Origin: Staphylococcus simiae
GTDB taxonomy: Bacteria; Bacillota; Bacilli; Staphylococcales; Staphylococcaceae
DNA length: 64,000 nt
Direction of reading: 5' to 3'
Assembly (NCBI RefSeq): GCF_017357005.1
Contig: NZ_CP071589.1
Location: 2,418,001 to 2,482,000, forward strand
Part shown: positions 40,274 through 49,166 of the stretch, one piece after another
Position numbering within the stretch: the first letter of the stretch is position 1
Layout of the letters: every line of letters starts with the position of its first letter
Made by a program: the position numbers and the translations under genes
The notes under the pieces: generated by a model
What the model saw: the letters and a program-made list of their open reading frames with translations, nothing else
Databases searched by the model: none
What the model was told of the DNA's origin: nothing

Positions 40274-40422
40274 AGGTTCTCTAACAAATCGGACTGATAC
40301 ATAATTAATTTTTATTTAAAATTATTCGCTTTTTAGGTTCTTTAATAAATTCGATTCAAAATTTGTACATCAACCGAATTTGACAATGAGCCGCTTTTTA
40401 TCAGTCCTGAAAAATAGAGAAC
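40274..40422. repeat. Inverted-repeat-bounded element, copy 5 (149 bp)
   Basis: The left end GGTTCTCTA-n7-GGACTGATA and right end TATCAGTCC-n7-TAGAGAAC match the family. The interior holds a nested partial GGTTCTTTAATAAATTCGA and a short hairpin. It fills most of the gap between crtO and ssaA. Confidence 0.75.
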
Positions 40423-40424
40423 AT

Positions 40425-40469
40425 TAAAAAACGCCAACATCCTCTGTGAAAAGAGAACATTGACGTTGT
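40425..40469 (-). terminator. Terminator after ssaA
   Basis: On the minus strand AACGTCAATGTTCTCT pairs with AGAGGATGTTGGCGTT, followed by six T. Confidence 0.85.
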
Positions 40470-40490
40470 CATCATATTATCGATTTCGAA

Positions 40491-41339
40491 TTAGTGAATG
40501 TAATTATATGAACCAGCTTGGCTAGCTGAGATAGTACGTGATGTTATAACTCCAGCACCATGACCATAGTTCATTTCTGATACTTTTACTGAACCATTAC
40601 TATTAACGCTTTCAACATATGCTACGTGACCATACGTACCTTGAGAAGTTTGCATGATTGCACCAGCTTTTGGCGTATTATTTACTGTATAACCAGATCT
40701 AGCTGCAGCGTTTGCCCAGTTATTAGCATTGCCCCAAGTAGAACCAATTTTACCACCAACACGGTCGAATACATAATATGTACATTGACCTGAAGTATAA
40801 AGGTTGTTAGCTGAGCCGTTACCAGTAGATACTGATTGACCATTTGATGATGGTGCAGAAGTTGATGTAACGTGAACGTTATTACTTGTTGCATTATAGC
40901 TTGCACCTAAACCACCAGTACGTTGACTGTTTGAAGATGCTTGATTATTGTATGAATAGTTATAATTGCTGTAATTATTGTAGTTGTTAGTGTTTTGTGA
41001 ATAATTATTATAGTTGTTAGTGTTTTGTGAATAATTATTATAGTTGTTGTAGTTATTGTAATTATAGCTATAGTTATTATAATTATTGTAATTAGTATAA
41101 CCATAGTTGTTATAGTAGTAGTTTGTGTTGTTTTGTTCTAATTGACTTGGATCGAAGTTACCAGTCCATTTATAATGATAATTCCCTTGTGCATCAATTG
41201 TATAAGTGTAGCTATATGATTGTGCATCATTTGGGTTATAACCTGCGTTATTTTGTTCTGCTGCATGTGCGTCATGTCCTGCAAATGCGATTGTAGCGAA
41301 TCCTGCTGTTGCGATAGTAGCTGTAGCGATTTTTTTCAT
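40491..41339 (-). CDS. ssaA: Staphylococcal secretory antigen SsaA (CHAP amidase)
   Basis: A 282-residue secreted wall hydrolase. The signal peptide is residues 1-26 (cleavage AHA/AEQ), then comes a [17 protein letters not shown] segment. A long Asn/Tyr-rich region (about 72-135) includes a duplicated [10 protein letters not shown] unit. The CHAP domain has catalytic Cys in [14 protein letters not shown] (about residue 187) and His in [10 protein letters not shown] (about 239). The low-complexity region probably spaces the enzyme in the wall. An exact WalR box lies about 170 bases upstream, matching known WalKR control. Confidence 0.94.
   Translation of the reverse strand: MKKIATATIATAGFATIAFAGHDAHAAEQNNAGYNPNDAQSYSYTYTIDAQGNYHYKWTGNFDPSQLEQNNTNYYYNNYGYTNYNNYNNYSYNYNNYNNYNNYSQNTNNYNNYSQNTNNYNNYSNYNYSYNNQASSNSQRTGGLGASYNATSNNVHVTSTSAPSSNGQSVSTGNGSANNLYTSGQCTYYVFDRVGGKIGSTWGNANNWANAAARSGYTVNNTPKAGAIMQTSQGTYGHVAYVESVNSNGSVKVSEMNYGHGAGVITSRTISASQAGSYNYIH
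40981..41040. repeat. Perfect 30-bp tandem duplication within ssaA
   Basis: Bases 40981-41010 and 41011-41040 are identical. They encode two copies of a ten-residue Asn/Tyr/Ser/Gln unit in the low-complexity linker of SsaA. The repeat is a multiple of three, so copy number can vary without breaking the frame. Confidence 0.9.
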
Positions 41340-41507
41340 AAGTAAATATCCTCCTAATAATTTAAAACAGTTTATATTATCGAAAGTCTCTCAAGACTTT
41401 ATAATGTTATATTTTATTTTTTCAATTTAATCAAACAACAAAACAATATATTCCGTTGTTTTTTCGACAAGACAAACTATAACAAAAAACAAAGCACTTG
41501 TGTGCCT

Positions 41508-41524
41508 TGTTATCGGATTGTAAC
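41508..41524 (+). promoter_or_regulatory. WalR box upstream of ssaA
   Basis: TGTTATCGGATTGTAAC matches the WalR consensus TGTWAH-n5-TGTWAH exactly. It lies about 170 bases before the ssaA start, a known WalKR regulon member. Confidence 0.8.
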
Positions 41525-41613
41525 TTGATTCTAATAATCACTTTGTCAGTGTAATGTTCATTATCTAAATATTCAAAAATTTTAAAAACGCCACACAGCA
41601 GACTTCAAAGTAT

Positions 41614-41698
41614 TAAAAAACACCAAATCATTTAAAATAACTATGCTAATTACAAGAATAAAACTTGTGCATTGTAATATTTTAAATGTTTGGTGTGT
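41614..41698 (-). terminator. Long-stem terminator after oatA
   Basis: ACACCAAATCATTTAAAAT pairs with ATTTTAAATGTTTGGTGT, with an inner ATTACAAG/CTTGTGCATTGTAAT stem. Five T follow on the minus strand. The 41340-41702 gap otherwise holds the ssaA control region. Confidence 0.8.
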
Positions 41699-41702
41699 AA
41701 TA

Positions 41703-43520
41703 TTATTTTGCTGTTTTTTCGTGTTCTTCTATCGTTTTGACGATTAAATTAGTTAATGCTTTCGCTCCTGAATATTCTAAATGAATACCATCGTATGCAA
41801 AATATTCTGGGTGTCCACCAGATGCTTTATACCAATCTACTAAATGTACGTTTGAACGTTTTTTAGCAGCATCATAAATCAATTTATTGATATTACTCTC
41901 ATAATTTCTAGGTACCCTGATAGAAACTAAATAAACATCCGCTTTCCCAAAACTATCTAATAAATCATTCAATTGATCCTTTGTAAATTCTCCATTAGTA
42001 CCTAATTCAACAATGACACTTTGTCCTTTTTTCGAATAGTCTTGATATTGAGACTTAATAATCGGGATAGCATCAACTAATTGACGACCTACTTTACCAT
42101 CTATTTGTGCATTTGGCACTTTATCAGTAAAGACATCACCAATATCAACCATCACTGAATCCCCAATTAATAATGGAGACATTTTAGAAACGTCTACTTT
42201 GCCATTTTTAGTTGGTGTTTGATCTGATTTGGCAGGCGTTTTTTTAGTCACTTTCTTTTTGTTTGTTTTAAATTCTGTTTTCTTTTCTTTCTTTTGAGTT
42301 TCATGTTGCTTACCTAACGCATCAAATTGACCGCTTAATACGATTAATGATGGTACTAACAATACAATGACGAGTACAGTCCTGACAAATTTATTAAGGT
42401 TCTTAGGTTTAATTGTAAATGCTTTAAAGCCTTTTTTACGTATAGGTGTTTCAATAAAGCGATATGACAATTCAGCCATAGCAAATGTGAGTATAATTTC
42501 TAACAGATATACATAGACAGGAATTTGACCTTGTACATAATAACTGTTCATAAAGACAATAATTGGATAATGCCATAAATATAAACTATATGAACGTTTA
42601 CCTATAAAGATAAATAACCTCATACTTAAAAATTTAGCAAAGATACTTGATGGATGCACTGCTGTAGCAATAATCACCAAGGTAAATCCTGAAATAAGAT
42701 AGAATCCACCATTGTAAATCCATTGATCTTGATCGCCGACTATAAAGAACAATGTAAGTAAGGCTATAAAACCAATCGTTCCTACTATATCTAATGACAC
42801 AATCGATTTCTTAGCTACATCCTTTCTCAAAGAGAATGGTGGCCAAACAAATGCTAGAATGCAACCTAGCAATAACGTTTGTAATCGAGTATCGGTACCA
42901 AAATACACACGTGAGTTATCACCAGTCAGTAAATGAATGACAATCATCAATACTAATGAGATAACTGAAATAATAAATAAAGTTTGTATAATTTTTCTTG
43001 GCTTTAATTTATGTAATAATAACAATAATATAGGCGGGAAAAAGACATAAAATTGTTCTTCAATTGCTAAGGACCATAAGTGTTTTAGTGGTTCAATAGC
43101 AAATTGATTGAAATAGTCTACATTTTGAGCAATGTACCACCAGTTAGATACATAAAAGATCGCTGCAATAGCATCTTTTTTCATTTGTATAATGAGCTCA
43201 GGTTTAAATAATAATGTAAACATAAGTACTACACTAATTAAGAATAGCACTGCTGGAATTAAGCGTTTTAGTCGTCTCTTCCAAAACTCTATTAAATTAA
43301 TCGTTCCTGTTCGATAATATTCACTAAGTAATAAACTTGTTATTAGGTAACCAGATATAACAAAAAATGTATCTACACCTAAAAACCCTCCACTCAACCA
43401 TTGTGCATTCAAATGATAGATAAGAATTCCAATAACTGCAAAGGCTCTCAAACCATCTAAACCTGGTAAGTATCGAGGAGCATATATTTTTTCTAAACGT
43501 TTAAAGTCTTTTGTATCCAT
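41703..43520 (-). CDS. oatA: Peptidoglycan O-acetyltransferase OatA
   Basis: A 605-residue membrane enzyme that O-acetylates N-acetylmuramic acid and so gives lysozyme resistance. The N-terminal acyltransferase-3 domain has about 11 helices (residues 15-400, with [21 protein letters not shown]). A Lys-rich linker (about 410-445) leads to an extracellular SGNH esterase-like domain with GDSVMVDIG (about 453) and the Asp-His pair in AYDGIHLEY (about 577). The start is the ATG at 43520, with GGAGCG 8 bases upstream. Confidence 0.94.
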   Translation of the reverse strand: MDTKDFKRLEKIYAPRYLPGLDGLRAFAVIGILIYHLNAQWLSGGFLGVDTFFVISGYLITSLLLSEYYRTGTINLIEFWKRRLKRLIPAVLFLISVVLMFTLLFKPELIIQMKKDAIAAIFYVSNWWYIAQNVDYFNQFAIEPLKHLWSLAIEEQFYVFFPPILLLLLHKLKPRKIIQTLFIISVISLVLMIVIHLLTGDNSRVYFGTDTRLQTLLLGCILAFVWPPFSLRKDVAKKSIVSLDIVGTIGFIALLTLFFIVGDQDQWIYNGGFYLISGFTLVIIATAVHPSSIFAKFLSMRLFIFIGKRSYSLYLWHYPIIVFMNSYYVQGQIPVYVYLLEIILTFAMAELSYRFIETPIRKKGFKAFTIKPKNLNKFVRTVLVIVLLVPSLIVLSGQFDALGKQHETQKKEKKTEFKTNKKKVTKKTPAKSDQTPTKNGKVDVSKMSPLLIGDSVMVDIGDVFTDKVPNAQIDGKVGRQLVDAIPIIKSQYQDYSKKGQSVIVELGTNGEFTKDQLNDLLDSFGKADVYLVSIRVPRNYESNINKLIYDAAKKRSNVHLVDWYKASGGHPEYFAYDGIHLEYSGAKALTNLIVKTIEEHEKTAK

Positions 43521-43736
43521 ATATGAACGCTCCATTTACTATTTATCTAATCTGTAGCATATCATAATATTTTAAAAATTAACATATATGTTTTAGATTC
43601 ATTAATTAAATTAACCAATGTTCATTATTTTTCTAATTTTCAAATAATATAGTAGACAACTGTTTATTCGTTAAGTTTAACTAGATGACAGTTATCTATA
43701 CACATCCGTACAATATTGTGAATTAAAATTAAACTA

Positions 43737-43771
43737 AAAAAGCCCTTCCCAATGTTCTTTGGAAAGGACTT
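43737..43771 (-). terminator. Terminator after isaA
   Basis: On the minus strand AGTCCTTTCC pairs with GGGAAGGGCT, followed by six T. Confidence 0.85.
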
Positions 43772-43799
43772 TGTCTTGCTAATTAATATGATAGTGGAA

Positions 43800-44555
43800 T
43801 TACATTCCCCAAGCACTTAAACCTTGTGCGTTGTATGCTTTAACTGCTGCATTGATTTGTTGATCAACTGTGTTAGTTGCTCCCCAACCTGGCATAGTTT
43901 GGAATAAACCTGAAGCACCTGATGGGTTGTAAGCATTTACTTGACCATTTGATTCACGAGCTATGATTGCTTCCCAAGTTGATGCTGGAACACCCGTACG
44001 TTGAGCCATGATTTGAGCTGCTGATGAACCAGTTGCTCCTGCAGTGTTACCGTTACTTAATCTAACTGAACTTGATGAAGTTGAAGCAGTTGATGTAGAA
44101 ACGTTGCTTGATGTTGCTGAAGCAGTGCTTGTTGTGTAGTTAGCTGATGGAGCTGAAACTGTTTCAACGTTAGCATTGCTTGATTGAGCATTGTTACTTA
44201 CTGCTTGAGTAGTTGTAGCTTCTTGATTGTATGAAGCTGAGTAGTCAGTAGTACCTTGAACTGCTGTAGTTGCGAAGCTTGTAGTTTGACCATTAGCTAC
44301 ATCATAACTCCAAGACCAAGTATGACCGTCTGAAGTAAAGTTATATTGGAATCCGCCTTGTACGAAATGGATATCATATGCACCATCTTGGATTGGAGCT
44401 GCATTTAATTGTTCTGGGTGGTTATGTGCTAAGTCTACTAAGTGTGCTTGGTCAACATTAGTTTCCGCTGCATGTGCTTGATGACCTGAAGTTGCTGCAT
44501 AACCTGTTACGCCTAATGCTACTGCTAATGATGATGCGATAATTGTCTTTTTCAT
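43800..44555 (-). CDS. isaA: Immunodominant antigen IsaA, lytic transglycosylase
   Basis: A 251-residue secreted enzyme that cleaves the glycan strand of peptidoglycan. The signal peptide is residues 1-29 (AHA/AETN). The N-terminal region [17 protein letters not shown] is characteristic of IsaA, followed by a Ser/Thr/Ala-rich linker (about 95-170). The transglycosylase domain has the catalytic Glu in [20 protein letters not shown] (about 198) and [10 protein letters not shown], ending WGM. It is slightly longer than S. aureus IsaA because of the linker. It is a known WalR target; an exact WalR box lies further upstream. Confidence 0.94.
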   Translation of the reverse strand: MKKTIIASSLAVALGVTGYAATSGHQAHAAETNVDQAHLVDLAHNHPEQLNAAPIQDGAYDIHFVQGGFQYNFTSDGHTWSWSYDVANGQTTSFATTAVQGTTDYSASYNQEATTTQAVSNNAQSSNANVETVSAPSANYTTSTASATSSNVSTSTASTSSSSVRLSNGNTAGATGSSAAQIMAQRTGVPASTWEAIIARESNGQVNAYNPSGASGLFQTMPGWGATNTVDQQINAAVKAYNAQGLSAWGM

Positions 44556-44887
44556 AATAATAAATCCTCCAATAATAATTGTATCTTTTATGTTTGATTG
44601 TTATTTTTAATGTTAATTTGTCGTAGTGCTTTAATTAAAATGTGCTCTTATTTCTTTCAACGGTATTCACTATATCATAAAATAAGTCTTTGTAAATTAC
44701 GCTTGGTTTACAAAACATTACAATATCACAGTCATTTTGTAATGTTGAAATACAATTGTTTTATATCGTAACATGCAAATATTACACCTAAATAGCTTTA
44801 TTTTCTTTAAAAAGGTTGTCATTTCATAATAAAATAACTATATACCACTCAACTTTTACAACTATGTAATATTACAGATTGTGTTTT

Positions 44888-44904
44888 TGTTACATCAATG
44901 TAAT
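44888..44904 (+). promoter_or_regulatory. WalR box in the isaA upstream region
   Basis: TGTTACATCAATGTAAT matches TGTWAH-n5-TGTWAH exactly. It lies about 330 bases upstream of isaA, further than usual, so the regulated promoter is uncertain. Confidence 0.6.
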
Positions 44905-44956
44905 AGTTCTGACTTTTAGCATTATCGATTTTTGTTGTTATTTTTATATTAAATAC

Positions 44957-44996
44957 GCAAAAAACAGCAATCTAGATATTTTAGACTGCTGTTTTA
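44957..44996. terminator. Orphan terminator hairpin, possible end of a small RNA
   Basis: AAAACAGCAATCTA pairs with TTTAGACTGCTGTTTT with one mismatch. On the minus strand it is followed by TTTTTTGCG. No annotated gene ends here on either strand; the 45158 gene reads away from it, so its product cannot be a normal operon end. Confidence 0.6.
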
Positions 44997-45157
44997 TTGA
45001 AAACAATTTATTAAAGAGGTATAACTACCATCATTTATCAAAAGATTTATTTAATATCATCCCACTTTGGCAAGGTTAATTAAATTTGTAATTAAAGATA
45101 AAACACTTTTTCAAGTTATTACTAATATCACTCTTACTTTTTAAAGTTATTTTTAAA

Positions 45158-46213
45158 TTAGCCCATAAATTTAAAGATATCATTGGTATAAAGTCGGCAA
45201 ATTTTACGGTAAACAATATCTGCTATGAAGGCAGTAGCAAATGGTACTACAAAAAATGCAATAACGATGAGTAATAAACTTAACCATGCAGAATCAACAT
45301 GCATAAATTTAAATGCATTGATTGGCCCTACCATACCTATGAAACCAAACCCTGCAGATTCTTTCGTTCCATAAATACCTATTAGTGCTGACATTAGTCC
45401 TGAAATAATGGCTGTGGTTAATATAGGTAGCATAATAATTGGATATTTCACCATATTAGGCATCATCATTTTTACGCCACCAAAAAATACTGATAATGGA
45501 ACACCTAAACGATTCACTCTGCTCGTACCTATAATAAGTACCGCTTCAGTTGCTGCAATTCCTATAGAAGCTGATCCTGCTGCTAGTCCTGCGATACCAA
45601 TAGCAATCGCTATGGCCACAGTAGACAACGGTGAAATAATAATAAAACTAAATACCATTGAAATTAAAATACTCATTAAAATAGGTTGTAGTTCTGTAAA
45701 ACTATTAATCATATTACCTATGCCAGTAGTGATTAACCTTACATAAGGTAATATAAGAACACCTATTGTGGCAGATATTCCACCAACAACTGTTGGATAA
45801 ATAATTAATGCCATACTACCAACACGATGCTGAATCAATAATATGATTAATACTGCAATTGCGGCAGTTATCATTGTGTTAATTAAATCCCCAATACCGG
45901 TAATGACCCAAACGCCATTTTTAAATTGTGCAGCACCACTCCCTACATATGCTGCACTAGCTACAACAGCAATCGCTAAAGGTGTCAAATCGAACTTCAT
46001 TGCTATTAATGCACCAACTAATGCTGGTACTGTAAATTGAATGGCAACAACCACACCTAACAACGTTTTAAAAATTGGATAGTCATGCATAAAATATTTA
46101 AATATTTCTCCAAGAATTGCATTGGGAACCAATCCAGCAACAATCCCTATAGCTACACCTGATAACACTCTAAAAACAAAGTCTTTAGGTGTGATGGTTT
46201 TGATTGAAGTCAT
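45158..46213 (-). CDS. PTS sugar transporter IIC-like membrane protein (PfoR-type)
   Basis: A 351-residue membrane protein with about nine helices and several Gly-rich segments (GIAGLAAGSASIGIAATEAVL; VGPINAFKFM). It resembles the PTS_EIIC_2 family, which includes the PfoR-like proteins of Firmicutes. It has no EIIA or EIIB domain, and none is encoded next to it, so it may transport without phosphorylation or be regulatory. The ribosome binding site GGAGGG lies before the ATG. A T-rich stretch at 46253-46260 in the leader was considered as an attenuator, but I see no convincing stem. Confidence 0.7.
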   Translation of the reverse strand: MTSIKTITPKDFVFRVLSGVAIGIVAGLVPNAILGEIFKYFMHDYPIFKTLLGVVVAIQFTVPALVGALIAMKFDLTPLAIAVVASAAYVGSGAAQFKNGVWVITGIGDLINTMITAAIAVLIILLIQHRVGSMALIIYPTVVGGISATIGVLILPYVRLITTGIGNMINSFTELQPILMSILISMVFSFIIISPLSTVAIAIAIGIAGLAAGSASIGIAATEAVLIIGTSRVNRLGVPLSVFFGGVKMMMPNMVKYPIIMLPILTTAIISGLMSALIGIYGTKESAGFGFIGMVGPINAFKFMHVDSAWLSLLLIVIAFFVVPFATAFIADIVYRKICRLYTNDIFKFMG

Positions 46214-46683
46214 AAGTCATCCCTCCATGTCACTATTAAAAATCTAGTATGTATAAAAAAGAGCCTTAAGTTATTACACTACAAGCATAAATTCTAAGAT
46301 GTGCATGCCGATGTTGTTATATTTAAGCTTGCAACATTATAAATAACCTAAGACTATGAGCAATAGTATACCACAAAATTCTGAATATTTAGATAATATT
46401 TCCAAAAATTTTGTGTCAACGAAATACATAATACTACTAATTATTGTTAATATATTTAATTGCTCTCTAGGGAGAAATGTTGAATTGCTAAAAATACAAT
46501 ATAATATAGAAGAAAGACGATTAATTTTCTGTGACATCATTCAATATTAATGACTGTCTAGCCTCTCCGCATTAGTTTAGTATGTTACGTTAGTCAGTCG
46601 TGCATTTATGTTGACTTTCCTTACTAAGCATTCGATAATTTAACTATTAATTAAATCAACATATGTTAGATAGGTGACAAATG
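46214..46683. other. 470-base gap between the IIC-like gene and the TetR gene
   Basis: Divergent control region. An inverted pair ATGTTG (46311-46316) and CAACAT (46332-46337) is visible. The rest is AT-rich. Two short overlapping frames on opposite strands (about 46340-46550) have no ribosome binding sites and are not accepted as genes. Confidence 0.5.
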
Positions 46684-47250
46684 ATGGAAAGTGAAACAAT
46701 TGATCCACGTATTATTAGAACAAAGCAATTACTTGTAGATGCCTTTCAAAAGGTTTCTCGACAAAAAAAGATGTCCCAAATCACTGTGAAAAATATTACA
46801 GATGAAGCAACTGTCAATCGTGCAACATTTTATGCTCATTTTACCGATAAAGACGATATTCTCGACTACACCTTATCTGTAACTATTCTTAAAGATCTTA
46901 ATGATAATCTAACCATTTCAGAAGTTATTAATGAAGAGATATTACGTAATATCTTTATTTCAATTGCTAAATACATGATTGATGTACAACAATTTTGCAA
47001 ACTAAACAGTGAAATCTTTTGCCATAAAGCACAACAACGTATTAATAATGAATTAGAAGATATCTTTGCTATTATGTTAGAAAACAGTTATCCACAACAA
47101 CCACGAGACATTATTGTTAACAGTGCGAGCTTTCTAGCTGCTGGCATTGCCGGACTAGCACTTCATTACTTGCATACAAGTAAAGACACACCAGAAACTT
47201 TTATCAATCATAATTTATCGTTTTTAATTCATCACATTACACAATTATAG
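46684..47250 (+). CDS. TetR family transcriptional regulator
   Basis: A 188-residue regulator with the TetR helix-turn-helix ITVKNITDEATVNRATFYAH (about residues 33-52), followed by FTDKDDIL, and a helical ligand domain. It lies upstream of the flavin oxidoreductase gene on the same strand, with a terminator between. Its target is not fixed by context; the four palindromes before the oxidoreductase are candidates. I prefer the ATG at 46684 (7 bases after AGGTG) over the one at 46681. Confidence 0.85.
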   Translation: MESETIDPRIIRTKQLLVDAFQKVSRQKKMSQITVKNITDEATVNRATFYAHFTDKDDILDYTLSVTILKDLNDNLTISEVINEEILRNIFISIAKYMIDVQQFCKLNSEIFCHKAQQRINNELEDIFAIMLENSYPQQPRDIIVNSASFLAAGIAGLALHYLHTSKDTPETFINHNLSFLIHHITQL

Positions 47251-47290
47251 TTACTTAGTTAGTTTAAACTTATAAATAATCTAAACTGTG

Positions 47291-47353
47291 CAACTGATTC
47301 ATAATTTATTGGAAGAAATTTCCCTTTCATATTATGAGTCAGTTGTTTTTTTA
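47291..47353 (+). terminator. Terminator after the TetR gene
   Basis: CAACTGATTCATAAT (47291-47305) pairs with ATTATGAGTCAGTTG (47331-47345), followed by TTTTTTT. Confidence 0.9.
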
Positions 47354-47359
47354 TTTCTA

Positions 47360-47483
47360 AACAACATTTTGTTAATTTTGTTGCTTAGGCAACATGAGTT
47401 GTGAGCATGTTAGTTGGCAAACCGTCTTAAAGGTAGTATAGTATATCTAAACAACAAATGTTGTATAAATAACAAGCGTTGTT
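47360..47483. promoter_or_regulatory. Array of four short palindromes before the flavin oxidoreductase
   Basis: AACAA-n4-TTGTT (47360-47373), GTTGC-n4-GCAAC (47380-47393), ACAAC-n4-GTTGT (47451-47464) and AACAA-n3-TTGTT (47471-47483) lie upstream of the GTG at 47509. Related half-sites and equal 5-4-5 spacing suggest an operator array for a dimeric repressor. Confidence 0.55.
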
Positions 47484-47508
47484 TAATACTTAAAAAGGAG
47501 GGATTGAC

Positions 47509-48450
47509 GTGAGCGACATTGCCGAGCACGAGGGATTCAACAGAACATTTCATAACAATAAATTAACTTTAGGTTTATCTATACCATTCGATCAACAACA
47601 TGAGGATTTGTCTTTCGAAACACAAGCACGTTTGGCACAACACGCTGAGTCATTAGGTTTCGCTAGTCTATTTGTACGTGATAACCCATTATATAGTCCA
47701 CATTTAGGCCATATCACACCTAATTATGACCCATTTGTCTTTTTAAGTTACCTAAGTGCTTTTACAAATAACATAGCTTTAGGAACTGCAAGCATTGTTG
47801 CTACATTACGTCATCCGATCCACGTAGCAAAGGCTGCTGCTTCGTTAGATTTAATATCTCATGAACGTTTACTATTAGGTATGGCAACTGGAGATCGTTC
47901 TTTTGAATTCCCAGCATTTAACATTGATGACAAACAATTAACAACACACTATCAAACTGCTATTGCTTCAATGAGAGCATTATGGCAGGCGCATTCACCA
48001 CATATTTCAAATTCTCTTTTAGAATTAACAGAAGATGCTGGTTTACAAGTATTACCCAAACATCATAATATCCCTATGTTTGCTACTGGCTATTCACGAC
48101 AAGATATGTCATGGATTCAACAATATATGGATGGTTGGCTGTTTTATGCTCAACATTTTCAAGATCAAAAGAAATTAGCGACTGAATGGCATAATGGCAC
48201 AGAACACTTCAAACCATTTATTAATGTATTGGCCATCGATTTATCAACTGATCCTAATGAACGCATTAAACCAATACCTAATGGTTATCGTTTAGGTCGT
48301 CACGCCTTATTACAAACATTAAAAGCATACGAATCAATTAATACAAATCATATTATTTTACGATTTGTAAATAACAATAGAACATTGGAAAACATGATGG
48401 ATGAAGTCGGAACATATATTGTGCCGTCCTTCCAAACACATGATAAATAG
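47509..48450 (+). CDS. LLM-class (luciferase-like) flavin-dependent oxidoreductase
   Basis: A 313-residue TIM-barrel protein of the bacterial luciferase-like superfamily: LTLGLSIPFDQ at strand 1, AESLGFASLFVRDNPLY, NIALGTASIVATLRHPIHVAKAAASLDLIS (in part), and GMATGDRSFEFPAFNI. These enzymes use FMN or F420; staphylococci lack F420, so FMN is expected. The substrate is unknown. It starts at GTG with AAGGAGGG upstream. The DUF896 gene follows 14 bases after its stop, so they form an operon. Confidence 0.85.
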   Translation: MSDIAEHEGFNRTFHNNKLTLGLSIPFDQQHEDLSFETQARLAQHAESLGFASLFVRDNPLYSPHLGHITPNYDPFVFLSYLSAFTNNIALGTASIVATLRHPIHVAKAAASLDLISHERLLLGMATGDRSFEFPAFNIDDKQLTTHYQTAIASMRALWQAHSPHISNSLLELTEDAGLQVLPKHHNIPMFATGYSRQDMSWIQQYMDGWLFYAQHFQDQKKLATEWHNGTEHFKPFINVLAIDLSTDPNERIKPIPNGYRLGRHALLQTLKAYESINTNHIILRFVNNNRTLENMMDEVGTYIVPSFQTHDK

Positions 48451-48464
48451 GAGGAAATAATAAT

Positions 48465-48695
48465 ATGCAAATCTTAGATAGAATTAATGCACTAGCAAAT
48501 AAAGAAAAAGTACAACCACTAACATCAGCTGAAAAACAAGAACAACATGACTTGAGACAAGACTACTTGAAAATGATCAGAGGACAAGTATTAACAACAT
48601 TCTCTACTATGAAAGTTGTTGATCCACTTGGACAAGATGTTACACCAGATAAAGTTTACGATTTACGTGAACAATATGGTAATATCCAACATTAA
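48465..48695 (+). CDS. DUF896 family (YnzC-like) protein
   Basis: A 76-residue soluble protein with the DUF896 pattern ILDRINALANKEKVQPLTSAE, then EQHDLRQDYLKMIRGQV and a C-terminal VTPDKVYDLREQ. Family members form short helical hairpins; no biochemical role is settled. The ribosome binding site is AGGAGG. It shares a transcript with the flavin oxidoreductase and is followed by a strong bidirectional terminator. Confidence 0.88.
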   Translation: MQILDRINALANKEKVQPLTSAEKQEQHDLRQDYLKMIRGQVLTTFSTMKVVDPLGQDVTPDKVYDLREQYGNIQH

Positions 48696-48713
48696 TTGAT
48701 TATGACTTAATAC

Positions 48714-48760
48714 AAAGGCTCGCAAAATGATGACAATAGTCATTTTTTGCGAGCCTTTTC
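48714..48760. terminator. Bidirectional terminator after the DUF896 gene
   Basis: AAAGGCTCGCAAAATGATGA pairs with the complementary arm at 48739-48759, with T-runs on both sides. It serves the convergent VOC gene as well. Confidence 0.92.
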
Positions 48761-48774
48761 TCATGTTATTTTTA

Positions 48775-49152
48775 TTAACAAACCAAGAAATTATAATGAT
48801 GTCCGTCTAAATCTTTAAACATCGCACCATAATAACCTTGACTTACCGTAGGTTCTTGCACAACAATGCCTCCAGCTTGCTTAACTTTAGCTACTAATTG
48901 ATCTACTTCTTCGTTCGTCTTCACACCTAATGAAATCATCACTTCATTTGGCATAGTGTCAACATGTTGTTGACTAACATTTTCAAAGTGCTTATTTTCA
49001 ATTAATATCACTGTTGTATCGCCGATAGCAATACCTAACATTTTATCCAACATGTCAGGATTCTTCTTAATTTCAAAACCAAGTTCACGATAAAATGCTT
49101 CGCTTTCATCAAGATTTGCTACGTGTAGATTAAACCACATTCCTTGAATCAT
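48775..49152 (-). CDS. VOC family (glyoxalase/bleomycin-resistance fold) protein
   Basis: A 125-residue VOC-fold protein: FNLHVANLDESEAFYRELGF at the first beta-alpha-beta-beta-beta module and EPTVSQGYYGAMFKDLDGH at the second, ending in LVC. Metal ligands typical of glyoxalase I are only partly recognisable (an N-terminal His and a C-terminal Asp-Gly-His). The substrate is unknown. Three ATGs lie in a row; the one at 49152 has the best spacing to GGAG. It is the last gene of the DUF2316-NmrA-VOC operon. Confidence 0.8.
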   Translation of the reverse strand: MIQGMWFNLHVANLDESEAFYRELGFEIKKNPDMLDKMLGIAIGDTTVILIENKHFENVSQQHVDTMPNEVMISLGVKTNEEVDQLVAKVKQAGGIVVQEPTVSQGYYGAMFKDLDGHHYNFLVC

Positions 49153-49166
49153 CATCATTTCTCCTT

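Larger units (their letters stand above)
44556..45157. other. 600-base gap upstream of isaA
   Basis: It holds the isaA control region, with several TGTAAT/ATTACA half-sites at 44700-44880, an exact WalR box at 44888-44904, and an orphan hairpin with T-runs at 44957-44996. No convincing protein gene is present: the frames seen here are AT-rich and lack ribosome binding sites. Confidence 0.6.

Noticed and set aside
40900..41110. Short repeats in ssaA considered as a CRISPR-like array
   Set aside because: They are in-frame Asn/Tyr codon repeats in a secreted protein, with no spacers and no cas genes.
44879..45079. 66-codon open frame upstream of isaA
   Set aside because: No ribosome binding site, AT-driven composition, and it runs through the orphan terminator hairpin.
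46250..46340. Possible riboswitch or attenuator before the IIC-like gene
   Set aside because: A T-run is present, but I could not find a convincing GC-rich stem or a known aptamer pattern.
46337..46550. Two open frames of about 65 codons on opposite strands
   Set aside because: They are shadows of each other in AT-rich DNA, with no ribosome binding sites or recognisable protein pattern.
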